DNA of 64,000 nt, taken from NCBI GenBank assembly GCA_947259995.1, contig CAMYOK010000002.1, positions 1,032,881-1,096,880 of the forward strand, in the 5' to 3' direction. Below, in pieces: positions 51,316 through 61,310 of the stretch (within the stretch, counting starts at the first letter, position 1; each line of letters starts with the position of its first letter). The translations under genes were made by a program, and so were the position numbers. Source of the stretch: an uncultured Pseudomonadales bacterium. GTDB taxonomy: Bacteria > Pseudomonadota > Gammaproteobacteria > Pseudomonadales > Pseudohongiellaceae. The notes below the pieces were generated by a model, which had not been told where the DNA came from, searched no databases, and saw only the letters and a list, made by a program, of their open reading frames with translations.

Positions 51316-53406
51316 ATGCTGCCAGAGCAAACGCCTCTGACCGAACTCAAAGGAGTTGGGCCAAGTGTCGCAGCACGCTTAGAGGCTTTGCAACTGCACA
51401 GCATTCAAGACCTCTTGTTCCACCTGCCGCTACGCTATCAAGACCGCACTCGACTTTGCCCCATCGGCTCCTGTCGCATTGGCACCGAAGCGCTTGTGCA
51501 AGGAGAAGTGCTTGCAGCAGAGGTGACCTTCGGGCGTCGCCGCAGCATGCTGTGTCGTATTAAAGATCAAACCGGCATCATTAGTCTGCGCTTTTTTCAC
51601 TTCAGTGCAGCACAGAAAAATGCTCTCAAACCCGGCACCAAAGTACGCTGCTACGGAGAGGTGCGAGGCGGCAAGACTGGGCTAGAGCTCTACCATCCCG
51701 AATATCAGTTCATCAATCACAATGACACTGAAACCCTGCCCGCATACTTAACACCGGTGTACCCAACCACTGAAGGTCTTCAGCAGACGCGCCTGCGGGC
51801 ATTGATAGGACAAGCCCTCGATAAACTAAATGTGACACTAGGCCTGCGCGACTGGATTCCCGCTAGTATCCGCGAAACCTTAGGTTTTACCACCCTTGCC
51901 GATGCCGTTGTGTTTCTGCACCGCCCTCCCGCTGGCGAAGAGATATATAGCAGTTTGCAAGCACTAGCGCTCGGGCAGCACTCAAGTCAACGTCGCCTAG
52001 CTTTTGAAGAGTTATTGAGCCATCGGCTCTGCTTGCGGCAGTTGCGCGATCAGGCAGTGCAGCTTAACGCTCCCGCTCTAATTAAACCTGAGCAATTACG
52101 CCAACAGTTCAAAGCACAACTTCCCTTCGCGCTCACTAACGCCCAGCAAAGAGTCGCAAACGAAATAGACGCCGACCTCCAACTGGGCACCCCCATGTTG
52201 CGCCTCCTTCAGGGTGATGTTGGATCGGGCAAAACGATCGTTGCCGCACTAGCCGCCTTGCAGGCGGTCGAAAATGGTTTGCAAGCGGCAGTCATGGCGC
52301 CCACTGAACTATTAGCCGAACAACATTATTTGAATTTTTCGAATTGGCTAGAGCCACTCGGATTAACCGTAGGCTGGTTAAGTGGCAAACTCAAAGGCAA
52401 GAAACGCGAGGCACAATTACAGAGTTTTCGCGATGGTAGCGCGCAGGTCATTGTAGGAACACACGCGCTCTTTCAAGACGGGGTGGAGTTTGCCAACTTA
52501 GGGCTCATCATCATCGATGAACAACACCGTTTTGGAGTCCACCAACGCCTCGCCCTGCGTGAGAAAGGCGCCAGCGCTAGCCATATACCTCATCAGCTCG
52601 TGATGACAGCAACTCCCATTCCCCGAACCCTCGCCATGAGCGCCTATGCAGACCTAGACTGTAGCGTGATTGACGAACTCCCTCCCGGACGCACGGCCGT
52701 AGGAACTCTCGTTATCTCCAATAATCGTCGCGACGATGTCATAGAGCGCATTCATAATGCCTGCGCTAATGGCAGCCAAGCCTATTGGGTGTGTACGCTA
52801 ATCGAAGAGTCTGAGGCCCTGCAATGCCAAGCGGCAGAAGTAACGGCGCAGGCCCTAAGCAAACAATTGCCAGACCTAGCAATCGGTTTAGTGCACGGCC
52901 GGATGAAAGCGACAGAAAAATCTGCCGTTATGGACGCTTTCAAGCGCGGTGAGCTGCAATTATTGGTTGCTACTACCGTAATCGAAGTAGGCGTAGACGT
53001 TCCTAACGCCAGCTTAATGGTGATCGAAAACCCTGAACGACTCGGGCTTGCGCAACTTCATCAGCTACGCGGTAGAGTCGGGCGAGGCGCTAAAGCCAGC
53101 CATTGTGTATTGTTATATCAAGGGCCACTCTCTAAACTGGCGCAAGAACGCTTGGGCATTATGCGCGATAGCAATGACGGCTTTTATATTGCTGAGAAAG
53201 ACTTAGCGATTCGAGGCCCCGGGCAAGTCCTTGGCACACAGCAAACGGGTTTAATGAATTTTAGAATAGCCGACCTAAGCCGCGATGCGGGCATGCTTGA
53301 ATTGGTCAAAGAGCAAGCGGATATCATTGCTCGCGAGCATATTGACTGCATAGACCCGCTAATCAAGCGGTGGTTGGGCACAAAATCACTATACGGGAAC
53401 GTGTAA
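51316..53406 (+). CDS. recG: ATP-dependent DNA helicase RecG
   Basis: RecG remodels stalled forks and Holliday junctions. The 696-residue protein has the wedge domain with an OB fold at the N-terminus (TELKGVGPSVAARLEALQLHSIQDLLFHLPLRYQDRT) and the helicase core: Walker A LLQGDVGSGKTIVAALAAL, DEQHRFGV (DEQH box), MTATPIPRTLAMSAY, and motif VI QLRGRVGRG. The C-terminal TRG-like region is MRDSNDGFYIAEKDLAIRGPGQVLGTQQTG. It starts 7 nt after ridA. Confidence 0.97.
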   Translation: MLPEQTPLTELKGVGPSVAARLEALQLHSIQDLLFHLPLRYQDRTRLCPIGSCRIGTEALVQGEVLAAEVTFGRRRSMLCRIKDQTGIISLRFFHFSAAQKNALKPGTKVRCYGEVRGGKTGLELYHPEYQFINHNDTETLPAYLTPVYPTTEGLQQTRLRALIGQALDKLNVTLGLRDWIPASIRETLGFTTLADAVVFLHRPPAGEEIYSSLQALALGQHSSQRRLAFEELLSHRLCLRQLRDQAVQLNAPALIKPEQLRQQFKAQLPFALTNAQQRVANEIDADLQLGTPMLRLLQGDVGSGKTIVAALAALQAVENGLQAAVMAPTELLAEQHYLNFSNWLEPLGLTVGWLSGKLKGKKREAQLQSFRDGSAQVIVGTHALFQDGVEFANLGLIIIDEQHRFGVHQRLALREKGASASHIPHQLVMTATPIPRTLAMSAYADLDCSVIDELPPGRTAVGTLVISNNRRDDVIERIHNACANGSQAYWVCTLIEESEALQCQAAEVTAQALSKQLPDLAIGLVHGRMKATEKSAVMDAFKRGELQLLVATTVIEVGVDVPNASLMVIENPERLGLAQLHQLRGRVGRGAKASHCVLLYQGPLSKLAQERLGIMRDSNDGFYIAEKDLAIRGPGQVLGTQQTGLMNFRIADLSRDAGMLELVKEQADIIAREHIDCIDPLIKRWLGTKSLYGNV

Positions 53407-53444
53407 CAGGCATATGGGTGATAGGCGCACCAGTCTGCAAACGC

Positions 53445-53450
53445 TATAAT
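53445..53450 (+). promoter_or_regulatory. -10 box before the HDOD gene
   Basis: A perfect TATAAT lies 80 nt upstream of the HDOD gene in the 124-nt gap after recG. No good -35 hexamer is at 16-18 nt (TAGGCG is the nearest), so it may depend on an activator or be weak. Confidence 0.4.
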
Positions 53451-53530
53451 GCCTCCATAAAACCGCTTCGGTAATGCCGAACTTACACTTAAAAATGCAC
53501 TGATTAGGTGCGTGACATTGCAGGCCATCA

Positions 53531-54868
53531 ATGCAAACAGTCGAACAACAAGCAATGAACTCTTCGCGCGACGACCTCGTTCGAGTGGTTTTACTGCAAG
53601 ACGGTAAAGGCAAAGGGCAGATTATCCTCCCAAGTCATTCACTCTTAGATTTGAAGGCGCTTAATAGCCTTGTTGAACGTAATCTTATTCCTATTCAACA
53701 ATCGGAGATCACCTCTCTTACGAGCTCGAATAAGCTTATTCAGATTGATTTTGCTCCGGCCGTATTTTTATTGCCTACAATAATCGACGAAAGTATCGCT
53801 TCCGCGACGAGCTGCGACTTCGAGATTTTTGACGTAGAAGGCTCTGAGGTCCAGCACGTTGAGCTAACGGAACTACGTGCGGAACTACGGGAATCAAATT
53901 ATAGAGTGCGGGCGATTAGTTGCGCTGTCCCTGCAGAAAAACTCTACCGTGGTACGCCCAATGATAGCAGCGATTTGGATCTTATTTTTAATTCCATCCG
54001 TAATTTCACTACGCTGCGCATCAAGCAACGCTTAGAAGAAACCTTAGAGATCCCCCCACTTCCGCAAACAGCACAGCGAATCCTAGCACTACGCTCAGAC
54101 CCAAATGCGAATGTCGCGGATCTTGCAGAGATTGTGGAAATGGATGCAAGCCTTGCAGCACAGGTGGTGAGTTGGGCGTCTTCCCCTTATTACGCAGCAC
54201 CAAGCAAAATTCGCTCTGTGAACGATGCTATTTCCCGCGTGTTAGGGTTTGATCTGGTGAGCAACCTAGCCGTCGGCATGGCATTAGGCAACACCCTCTC
54301 AATGCCGAAAGATTTTCCGGATGGCTTCACACCCTATTGGTTGCAGTCGGTCTATTGCTCTACTGTTATGGAAGCCTTGGTGAAGTTAATCCCCGCCGAC
54401 AAACGTCCTAGCCAAGGCTTTGCCTGCCTAGCTGGTTTACTACATAACTTTGGCTATTTAGTGCTAGCGCATATTTTCCCTCCGCATTTCTCGGCAATTT
54501 GTCGCCATGTCGAAGCGAACCCGGCAATCAGCCATGTTGCAATTGACCACCATTTACTTGGCGTAACGCGCGAACAAATTAGTGCTTGGTTGTTACAACT
54601 TTGGGGAATGCCTAAAGAAGTCTATGTCGCTATTCGTTTTCAACATGAAGTGGATTTCAAGGGTGAACATCACGAGTACGCTAATCTTATTTTCATTGCC
54701 ATGCGCGTGTTGCGCTTGCATGGTATTGGCGATGCTCCTCCTGAAGAAGTGCCATTGTCTATGTATGAACAATTTGATCTTGAACCTGAAGCTGTACACG
54801 CCGCTGTCGCCAAGGTTGTGGCTTCCGATGAACAATTAAAACTAATCGCATCTAATTTTAAAGATTGA
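53531..54868 (+). CDS. HDOD-domain protein with YbaK-like N-terminal remnant
   Basis: The 445-residue protein has a C-terminal HDOD domain (about residues 175-380): [64 protein letters not shown] and [22 protein letters not shown] proteins are non-enzymatic signalling modules. The first ~130 residues ([33 protein letters not shown]...[10 protein letters not shown]) follow the order of YbaK/ProX-type aminoacyl-tRNA deacylases but look degenerate. The combination is known in Pseudomonas-like genomes. It has its own promoter region and is followed by ubiA at 8 nt. Confidence 0.85.
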   Translation: MQTVEQQAMNSSRDDLVRVVLLQDGKGKGQIILPSHSLLDLKALNSLVERNLIPIQQSEITSLTSSNKLIQIDFAPAVFLLPTIIDESIASATSCDFEIFDVEGSEVQHVELTELRAELRESNYRVRAISCAVPAEKLYRGTPNDSSDLDLIFNSIRNFTTLRIKQRLEETLEIPPLPQTAQRILALRSDPNANVADLAEIVEMDASLAAQVVSWASSPYYAAPSKIRSVNDAISRVLGFDLVSNLAVGMALGNTLSMPKDFPDGFTPYWLQSVYCSTVMEALVKLIPADKRPSQGFACLAGLLHNFGYLVLAHIFPPHFSAICRHVEANPAISHVAIDHHLLGVTREQISAWLLQLWGMPKEVYVAIRFQHEVDFKGEHHEYANLIFIAMRVLRLHGIGDAPPEEVPLSMYEQFDLEPEAVHAAVAKVVASDEQLKLIASNFKD

Positions 54869-54875
54869 GAATACT

Positions 54876-55796
54876 TTGAACGCTTACAATGTGGTTTTTG
54901 ACAAAAGTCGTGCTTGGCTAGGCGCCCATTTTCCAAAAATCTCGCAACGCCTTCCTGGCTTCGTTCAGCTGACTCGGCTCGACAAGCCCATTGGCACCTT
55001 CCTCCTGTTGTGGCCAACATTGATGGCTCTTTGGATTGCCGCACAAGGGATTCCTAGCCTCAAACTATTATTTATTTTTTGCTTAGGCACTTGGTTAATG
55101 CGCTCAGCCGGATGTGCCATTAATGACTATGCCGATGCCAATATCGATGGCGATGTGTTGCGCACAGAGGGGCGGCCAATCGTCACGGGGAAAGTAAGCC
55201 GCAAAGAGGCATTGCTTACCTTTATCGTTTTAAGCCTATTGGGGTTTGCCCTTCTCTTTTTTACTAATACTCTGACTATTCAACTGTCATTCTTCGCCGT
55301 GGGAGTGGCAGCGCTTTATCCCTTTATGAAACGCTACACCAATCTTCCTCAAGTAGTGCTTGGCATCGCTTTCTCATTCGGCATTTTGATGGCGTTTACG
55401 GCGACGCAGTCTGAATTACCCTCACAGGCATGGTTGTTGTTCGTTGCCAATTGTTTGTGGACCGTAGGGTATGACACGCAATATGCCATGGTGGATCGAG
55501 AGTACGACCTTAAGATAGGGGTCAAATCTACCGCAATACTTTTTGGCGATGCCGATCGCGTCATCATTGCGATGTTACAAGGAATGTTTATCCTTGCCTT
55601 ACTCTTGGCGGCTGGGCAATTTAATTTGGGAGTGTTCTTCTATCTAGGGTTGCTTGCCGCTGTCGCATTATTCTATCAACAATGGCAGCTGACAAAAGAG
55701 CGCGCTCCCGAAGGATGCTTCAAGGCTTTCTTGAACAACCATCGGGTCGGCGCGGTTATTTTCGCTGGCGTGTTTCTCAATTACCTTTTTAGCTAA
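54876..55796 (+). CDS. ubiA: 4-hydroxybenzoate polyprenyltransferase UbiA (TTG start)
   Basis: UbiA prenylates 4-hydroxybenzoate in ubiquinone synthesis. The membrane protein has the two Asp-rich prenyl-diphosphate motifs, [20 protein letters not shown] and [18 protein letters not shown], separated by several transmembrane helices. The conserved N-terminal [22 protein letters not shown] is present. The TTG at 54876 is the most probable start (306 residues). ubiC, often adjacent, is absent here. It overlaps convergent gcdH by 8 nt at the 3' ends. Confidence 0.95.
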   Translation: MNAYNVVFDKSRAWLGAHFPKISQRLPGFVQLTRLDKPIGTFLLLWPTLMALWIAAQGIPSLKLLFIFCLGTWLMRSAGCAINDYADANIDGDVLRTEGRPIVTGKVSRKEALLTFIVLSLLGFALLFFTNTLTIQLSFFAVGVAALYPFMKRYTNLPQVVLGIAFSFGILMAFTATQSELPSQAWLLFVANCLWTVGYDTQYAMVDREYDLKIGVKSTAILFGDADRVIIAMLQGMFILALLLAAGQFNLGVFFYLGLLAAVALFYQQWQLTKERAPEGCFKAFLNNHRVGAVIFAGVFLNYLFS

Positions 55797-56976
55797 AGGC
55801 TTGAATCCCTGTTTGAGCCCGCCCAAGGATCAAGGCATGAATGTCTTGCGTCCCCTCATAGGTATTCACCACCTCTAAGTTTTGCAAATGGCGCATGACT
55901 GGGAATTCATCCGAGATCCCGTTGCCCCCCAACATGTCCCTTGCCTCACGCGCCGTATCTAGCGCTTTCAAACAAGAGTTCCGTTTCAGAAGTGATATCA
56001 ACGGTGGCGATAGTTTATTTTCATCGCGCAGCCGCGAGCCTTGCAAACAAGCCAAAAGACCCACGGAGATGTCGGTCTGCATGATGGCCAATTTTTTCTG
56101 AATAATTTGGTTTGCAGCAAGAGGTCGGTCGAATTGCTTGCGGTCTAAAGTATATTGCAACGCTGTTTTCCAACAAGTCTCCGCAGCACCAAGCGCACCC
56201 CAAGAGATGCCCAAGCGGGCTGAGTTGAGACAGCTGAACGGGCCCTTCAAGCCTTGCACATTTGGCAGAAGGTTCTCCTCTGGCACGAACACATTGTCCA
56301 TGACGATCTCACCAGTAATAGAGGCACGCAGTGCTAACTTGCCCTCGATTTTTGGTGCCGAAAGCCCCTTCATGCCTTTGTCTAAGATGAAACCACGAAT
56401 AATGCCCTGGTCATCTTTAGCCCATACAACGAAGACGTCCGCTATTGGTGAGTTGCTAATCCAATTCTTCGCACCGCTGAGACTATAGCCCCCATCAACG
56501 GTACGCGCGCGCGTCACCATCCCACCGGGATCGGAACCGTGATCTGGCTCTGTTAGGCCAAAACAGCCGATCCATTCACCACTGGCTAATTTAGGCAGAT
56601 ACTTCTGCCTCTGCTCTTCGGTACCAAAACTATAGATAGGGTGCATCACCAGGCTCGATTGCACACTCATCATTGAGCGATAGCCTGAATCTACGGCCTC
56701 CACTTCACGAGCCGCTAGGCCATAGCACACGTAGTTCACCCCTGCGCAGCCATAACCATCGATGGTTGAGCCTAAAAGCCCAAGCGCCCCCATTTCCCGG
56801 AATATTTCCGGGTCAGTATATTCGCGCCGATAAGCATCGCGAACCCTTGGTAAGAGCTTCTCTTGTGCGTACTGGCGCGCAGTGTCGCGGACGAGTCGCT
56901 CTTCTTCTGTCAACATGTCGTTCATTAAAAACGGGTCCTGCCAATCAAATTTGGCAGCGTCTGAACTTGCAGACAT
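55789..56976 (-). CDS. gcdH: Glutaryl-CoA dehydrogenase
   Basis: GcdH is an FAD enzyme that oxidises and decarboxylates glutaryl-CoA to crotonyl-CoA in lysine and tryptophan breakdown. The 395-residue protein (ATG at 56976, with AAGGAG) shows the GCDH pattern: [81 protein letters not shown] and the catalytic Glu in [24 protein letters not shown]. The typical regulator/CoA-transferase partners are not adjacent. It is convergent with ubiA. Confidence 0.94.
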   Translation of the reverse strand: MSASSDAAKFDWQDPFLMNDMLTEEERLVRDTARQYAQEKLLPRVRDAYRREYTDPEIFREMGALGLLGSTIDGYGCAGVNYVCYGLAAREVEAVDSGYRSMMSVQSSLVMHPIYSFGTEEQRQKYLPKLASGEWIGCFGLTEPDHGSDPGGMVTRARTVDGGYSLSGAKNWISNSPIADVFVVWAKDDQGIIRGFILDKGMKGLSAPKIEGKLALRASITGEIVMDNVFVPEENLLPNVQGLKGPFSCLNSARLGISWGALGAAETCWKTALQYTLDRKQFDRPLAANQIIQKKLAIMQTDISVGLLACLQGSRLRDENKLSPPLISLLKRNSCLKALDTAREARDMLGGNGISDEFPVMRHLQNLEVVNTYEGTQDIHALILGRAQTGIQAFS

Positions 56977-57114
56977 AGGGAACTCCTTTTTGTTCAGAAA
57001 CTCGGCATAGAGCGATCGCTCAGTTTGTATTAGCATATTATCAACATGCGTTGTTTTTAAAAAGCAGCGATTGACTGCACTTGTTCGCTCTTTGACTTTA
57101 TATTTGTGCGTGTA

Positions 57115-57130
57115 CTGGTTATTTATTCAG
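57115..57130 (+). promoter_or_regulatory. LexA-box-like site upstream of uvrD
   Basis: CTGGTTATTTATTCAG fits CTG-N10-CAG with an AT-rich core, 17-32 nt upstream of the uvrD start. It overlaps the promoter area: a -10-like TAGAAT is at 57133-57138 and TTGACT at 57092-57097. uvrD is SOS-regulated in E. coli, so the site is plausible, although two of the inner consensus positions differ. Confidence 0.45.
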
Positions 57131-57146
57131 GCTAGAATAGCGCGTC

Positions 57147-59339
57147 ATGGACGTATCACATCTTCTCGACTCTCTAAACGAACCGCAACGACAAGCAGTG
57201 GCAGCACCGGCGAACAGCCTATTAGTGTTAGCAGGGGCTGGTAGCGGTAAAACTCGCGTACTCGTGCATCGCATTGCTTGGTTAATGCAAATCGAGTCTG
57301 CCTCGCCTTTTAGCATTCTAGCCGTGACCTTCACCAATAAGGCCGCGAGAGAAATGCGACACCGCATCGAACACCTCCTCGAACAACCGGTAGGCGGCAT
57401 GTGGGTGGGCACTTTTCATGGTTTAGCGCACCGACTCTTACGGACTCATTGGAAAGAGGCCAAGCTACCAGAGAATTTTCATATCCTCGATAGCGACGAC
57501 CAACTGCGACTTATCAAGCGCCTGTGCAAGACCTTAGGTTTAGACGAAGAGCGCTGGCCTCCTCGGCAGTGTCAGTGGTACATCAACTCACAGAAAGACG
57601 AAGGCTTGCGCGCTCACAATATCGAGCATTTTGGCGATGAATACACTCGCAACATGCTAAGCCTCTATAGCGCCTATGAAGAGGCCTGTAACCGCGGCGG
57701 GATGGTCGATTTTGGCGAGATACTTTTACGTGCCCATGAGCTCTGGCTGAATAACCCACAGATCCTTGCGCATTATCAGCGCCGCTTTGCGCACATCCTT
57801 GTAGACGAGTTTCAAGACACCAATGCTGTGCAATATGCTTGGCTACGCGTGTTAGCGGGTCCGAACAACCACCTCATGGTTGTGGGTGACGATGATCAAT
57901 CCATCTATGGCTGGCGTGGCGCCAAGATTGAGAACATTCAACGTTTCAATGAAGATTTCCCAGACGCTCAGATGGTCAAGCTGGAGCAAAACTATCGCTC
58001 TACCGCGACTATTCTGAAAGCGGCCAATAAGTTGATCTCTAATAACCAGGGGCGTCTTGGCAAAGAGCTCTGGACCGATGATGGAGAGGGCGAAGCAATC
58101 TCTCTCTATGAAGCCTTTAATGAGCAAGACGAGGCTCGCTTCATCGTCGAACGACTTGAAACTTGGCTCAATACCGGCAACCGTCTGCAAGATGCAGCGA
58201 TTCTGTATCGTTCCAATGCGCAGTCGCGCGAGCTAGAGGATGCGTTATTGCGCGTTGGCATGAGCTATCGCATCTACGGCGGCCATCGCTTTTACGAACG
58301 CTTAGAGATTAAAAACGCCCTTTCCTATTTACGCCTACTCGTCAATCGGCACGACGACACCGCGATCGAAAGGGTCATCAATGTTCCAACACGTGGTATC
58401 GGCGATCAGACAGTAGAGATCTTGCGCACGGTGGCAAGAACTGAAGAGCTGTCTTTATGGGCAGCCGCGCAAAAATGTCTGTCCCATGGCTTAATGTCTT
58501 CACGAGCGGCAACGGCGGTAGGTCGTTTTGTCGCCTTGATCGATAGTCTCGATGAAGAGTCTGCAGGTTTAGAGCTCGCCAAAAAAGTAGAGCATATCGT
58601 CACAAACAGCGGGCTGATTCCTCACCACGAAAAAGAGGGGGGAGAGAAAGCCGCCGCACGAATCGAAAACTTACAAGAATTGGTGAACGCGGCGGGCAGC
58701 TTCGATGAGCTCGACCCAGATGCCGAGGCGATGGATATCGAGTCTCGCGAGTTTCTTGCGGCTTTCTTGGATCAAGCATCTTTGGATGCCGGAGATGCGC
58801 AAGCGAGTGAATCCGAAGATGCGGTGCAATTAATGACCTTACACTCTGCAAAGGGCTTGGAGTTCAAACTCGTTTTTCTGGCCGGCATGGAAGAAGGCCT
58901 GTTTCCTCACAAAATGTCTATGGATGGTATCGCTGGGCTAGAAGAAGAGAGAAGACTTTGTTACGTGGGCATTACCCGCGCCATGACCAAACTTTATCTC
59001 ACACACGCTGAATCTAGACGCTTGCACGGCGAAGTAAACATCACACGCCCATCGCGATTTATTCGAGAAATACCGGCAGATTTAATCGAACACGTCAGGA
59101 TTAAATCTTCAATCTCGCGCCCCAGCGCCTATTATGGCCGCCCTACCAGCTCGCTCGTACAGGAAGATATTCCCGAAACCGGTATCGCTCTTGGCTCAAG
59201 AGTGCTGCATGGAAAATTCGGCGAAGGCGTTGTACTAAACTGCGAAGGAAGTGGCCCTAACGCAAGGGTGCAGGTAAATTTCCATAGCAGTGGGAGCAAA
59301 TGGTTAGTGTTATCCTACGCGAAACTGGAAGTGTTATAA
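57147..59339 (+). CDS. uvrD: DNA helicase II UvrD
   Basis: UvrD is the SF1A helicase of mismatch and nucleotide excision repair. The 730-residue protein starts MDVSHLLDSLNEPQRQAVAA and has Walker A VLAGAGSGKTRVL, Ia TFTNKAAREM, II LVDEFQDTN, III GDDDQSIYGWRGA, IV LEQNYRST, V LMTLHSAKGLEFKLVFLAG and VI RRLCYVGITRAM. The C-terminal Tudor-like segment (LGSRVLHGKFGEGVVLNCEGSG) that binds RNA polymerase/UvrB is present. A -10-like box only 8 nt from ATG suggests a very short leader. Confidence 0.97.
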   Translation: MDVSHLLDSLNEPQRQAVAAPANSLLVLAGAGSGKTRVLVHRIAWLMQIESASPFSILAVTFTNKAAREMRHRIEHLLEQPVGGMWVGTFHGLAHRLLRTHWKEAKLPENFHILDSDDQLRLIKRLCKTLGLDEERWPPRQCQWYINSQKDEGLRAHNIEHFGDEYTRNMLSLYSAYEEACNRGGMVDFGEILLRAHELWLNNPQILAHYQRRFAHILVDEFQDTNAVQYAWLRVLAGPNNHLMVVGDDDQSIYGWRGAKIENIQRFNEDFPDAQMVKLEQNYRSTATILKAANKLISNNQGRLGKELWTDDGEGEAISLYEAFNEQDEARFIVERLETWLNTGNRLQDAAILYRSNAQSRELEDALLRVGMSYRIYGGHRFYERLEIKNALSYLRLLVNRHDDTAIERVINVPTRGIGDQTVEILRTVARTEELSLWAAAQKCLSHGLMSSRAATAVGRFVALIDSLDEESAGLELAKKVEHIVTNSGLIPHHEKEGGEKAAARIENLQELVNAAGSFDELDPDAEAMDIESREFLAAFLDQASLDAGDAQASESEDAVQLMTLHSAKGLEFKLVFLAGMEEGLFPHKMSMDGIAGLEEERRLCYVGITRAMTKLYLTHAESRRLHGEVNITRPSRFIREIPADLIEHVRIKSSISRPSAYYGRPTSSLVQEDIPETGIALGSRVLHGKFGEGVVLNCEGSGPNARVQVNFHSSGSKWLVLSYAKLEVL

Positions 59340-59361
59340 GCCCATCCGAAGGAGCCCAACA

Positions 59362-59775
59362 ATGTTAGAGATCTCCTTGAATGTGGCCATTCCAGATAAT
59401 GAGATCGAATTGACGGCCATCCGCGCACAAGGCGCGGGTGGACAGAACGTAAACAAAGTCTCATCTGCCATCCACCTGCGCTTTGATATTAATGCGTCTT
59501 CGCTGCCATATTTCTACAAGCACAGCTTACTGAACACTAAGGATTCCCGCATTACAAAAGACGGTGTGTTGATCATCAAGGCGCAACAACACCGAACTCA
59601 AGAGCTCAATCGAGCTGACGCGTTGCAGCGTTTACAGGAGATGATTCGAGCGGCGGCTGTCGTACGCAAATCGAGAAGGCCTACGAAACCGACGAAGTCG
59701 TCCCAGCGCAAAAGGGTCGACAGCAAGGTGAAACGCGGACGCGTAAAGGCTCTGCGTAATTCAATCGACGACTAA
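59362..59775 (+). CDS. arfB: Alternative ribosome-rescue factor ArfB
   Basis: ArfB (YaeJ) hydrolyses peptidyl-tRNA on stalled ribosomes. The 137-residue protein has the catalytic GGQ motif (RAQGAGGQNVNKVSSAIHLRF), the typical ITKDGVLIIKAQQHRTQELN segment and a Lys/Arg-rich C-terminal tail (RKSRRPTKPTKSSQRKRVDSK), which enters the empty mRNA channel. It follows uvrD by 22 nt and converges with the thioesterase gene. Confidence 0.96.
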   Translation: MLEISLNVAIPDNEIELTAIRAQGAGGQNVNKVSSAIHLRFDINASSLPYFYKHSLLNTKDSRITKDGVLIIKAQQHRTQELNRADALQRLQEMIRAAAVVRKSRRPTKPTKSSQRKRVDSKVKRGRVKALRNSIDD

Positions 59776-59779
59776 AGGC

Positions 59780-60205
59780 TTACTCAGACGATTTCCTGGG
59801 AAGCTCTATGCGACGAGTCCGGCCATTGTCATCGATCGCCACAAACACAAACTGCCCCTCGGCAACCTTTCTCTGCCCTTGTCCAGTGATCGAGTTGGAG
59901 ATCCACACCTCGATATTGATGTGCATAGAGCTTCGCCCGATCTCTGCAATATCAGCAAAACAACTTACGATTGAGCCTACACTGACAGGGTATAAAAACG
60001 ACACGTTTTTGATCGCCACTGTCGCGCTTCGCCCATGTGTTACTTGCTTAGTCGCAATGCCAGCGGCTAAGTCCATCTGCGACACCAGCCAACCACCAAA
60101 AATATCGCCGTTGGCATTAGTATCTTTTGGCATCGCGAGCGTTTGCAAGGCAAGCTCACCCACAGGTTGGGGATCTACATCTACATCGTCTTGCCTTAAT
60201 GACAT
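59780..60205 (-). CDS. yciA: YciA-type acyl-CoA thioesterase
   Basis: The 141-residue hotdog-fold protein shows the acyl-CoA hydrolase pattern LAMPKDTNANGDIFGGWLVSQMDLAAGIAT with the catalytic Asp, and TVAIKNVSFLYPVSVGSIVSCFADI. Members hydrolyse a broad set of acyl-CoAs, and length and order fit YciA. It is convergent with arfB, 4 nt away; the next genes are unrelated. Confidence 0.9.
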   Translation of the reverse strand: MSLRQDDVDVDPQPVGELALQTLAMPKDTNANGDIFGGWLVSQMDLAAGIATKQVTHGRSATVAIKNVSFLYPVSVGSIVSCFADIAEIGRSSMHINIEVWISNSITGQGQRKVAEGQFVFVAIDDNGRTRRIELPRKSSE

Positions 60206-60271
60206 CGTGAACTTCCTCTTGTTGATCTATTTAGAATCTATCTTGAGCTAGGTTAGCACAGCTTGGGAAAA

Positions 60272-60637
60272 TCAATACATCATTCGCCACACGCTGCTCA
60301 ACTGCCAGCTACTCAGCAGCAAAAATATAGTCGCCACAGCGAAAAGAGTTACAAAACCATAATAGACACCGCGCTGGACAGCCAATTTGAACCGCTGCCA
60401 GAACCCCGCATCACGCAATGCCTTAGCAGGAACATGGGCGAAAATACTAATAAACGAGCGGGCCATCATGGCCCAAGTAAAGAGCATGAACGCCGGTATT
60501 AGCGCAACGTCGTCTGACTGATCGCCGGAGGTAAGCAACACATAAACTCCAAGCATTAGTGCGCAGGCCGCCAATAACGCGAAGAAAGGGCCTAATCTAC
60601 TGAAACGAATCGCTAGAGCTTGTAGCCGTTCTAACAT
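60272..60637 (-). CDS. Small membrane protein of unknown function
   Basis: The 121-residue protein has three hydrophobic helices (FFALLAACALMLGVYVLL; DDVALIPAFMLFTWAMMARSF; GVYYGFVTLFAVATIFLLLSSW) with a basic cytoplasmic loop (KALRDAGFWQRFKLAVQRG). AGAGGA precedes the ATG. The family is not recognised. It is divergent from the DUF4265 gene. Confidence 0.7.
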   Translation of the reverse strand: MLERLQALAIRFSRLGPFFALLAACALMLGVYVLLTSGDQSDDVALIPAFMLFTWAMMARSFISIFAHVPAKALRDAGFWQRFKLAVQRGVYYGFVTLFAVATIFLLLSSWQLSSVWRMMY

Positions 60638-60717
60638 AGCGTCCTCTTGCGAACTTAGCCTTGTCGCTGCAAAGCAGGTTAAAATGTCTTACTTTAGATG
60701 CAGACTTGGAAAGAACC

Positions 60718-61281
60718 ATGACATCAACACCTCCACAAATGGAGACTAGCAATGATTCAGATGACAACGCTAGGACTCAGATCTCATTAATCGCTGGTTA
60801 TAGACCCGATGGTGAAGCCATTATAGAGAGTGTCGCAGTAGCCCGACTGCACAGTCCACAAGAGACGTCCGAAGCCAAGGGCAGCGGTGAGCAATATCGC
60901 CTGCTAGGCTCACCCGCATTTGTGCGCGGCCTTGCCGCAGGTGACCGAATTCGATTTCCGAGTGACTCCCCAAGCGGATATGAGTTAATTAAACGTAGCG
61001 GTAATCTTTCTATACGTGTCTTGCGTAAAGATAACATAGGTGAAGTTCTACATAGCCTTACCCCAGAGATAGAATTGCTTGACGGCGCGCTAGACTTAGA
61101 AACTCCACGTCTGCTGGTTTACAGCATACATGTGTCTATCGGCTTTCAGGCCATCGAAATACTGCTTGATCGTATCAGTGGTCAATTCCCAGGGACACTT
61201 TGGTATTACGGCAACGTCTATGATCCTAAAGACGGTGTGACTCCTTTAGACTGGTGGCAAGAATTTCTTGCCCCGGTATAA
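60718..61281 (+). CDS. DUF4265-like protein
   Basis: The ATG at 60718 with GGAAAG upstream gives 187 residues; the upstream TTG frame extension is ignored. The central part ([24 protein letters not shown]...[16 protein letters not shown]) follows the DUF4265 pattern: a small beta-rich domain with a YRL...P..ar.la.GD core and a SGh.t.RV strand. A low-complexity acidic N-terminus ([10 protein letters not shown]) precedes it. Function unknown. yaaA follows after 29 nt. Confidence 0.7.
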   Translation: MTSTPPQMETSNDSDDNARTQISLIAGYRPDGEAIIESVAVARLHSPQETSEAKGSGEQYRLLGSPAFVRGLAAGDRIRFPSDSPSGYELIKRSGNLSIRVLRKDNIGEVLHSLTPEIELLDGALDLETPRLLVYSIHVSIGFQAIEILLDRISGQFPGTLWYYGNVYDPKDGVTPLDWWQEFLAPV

Positions 61282-61310
61282 ATCAACAACGCAACACTTT
61301 GAGGCAAAAC

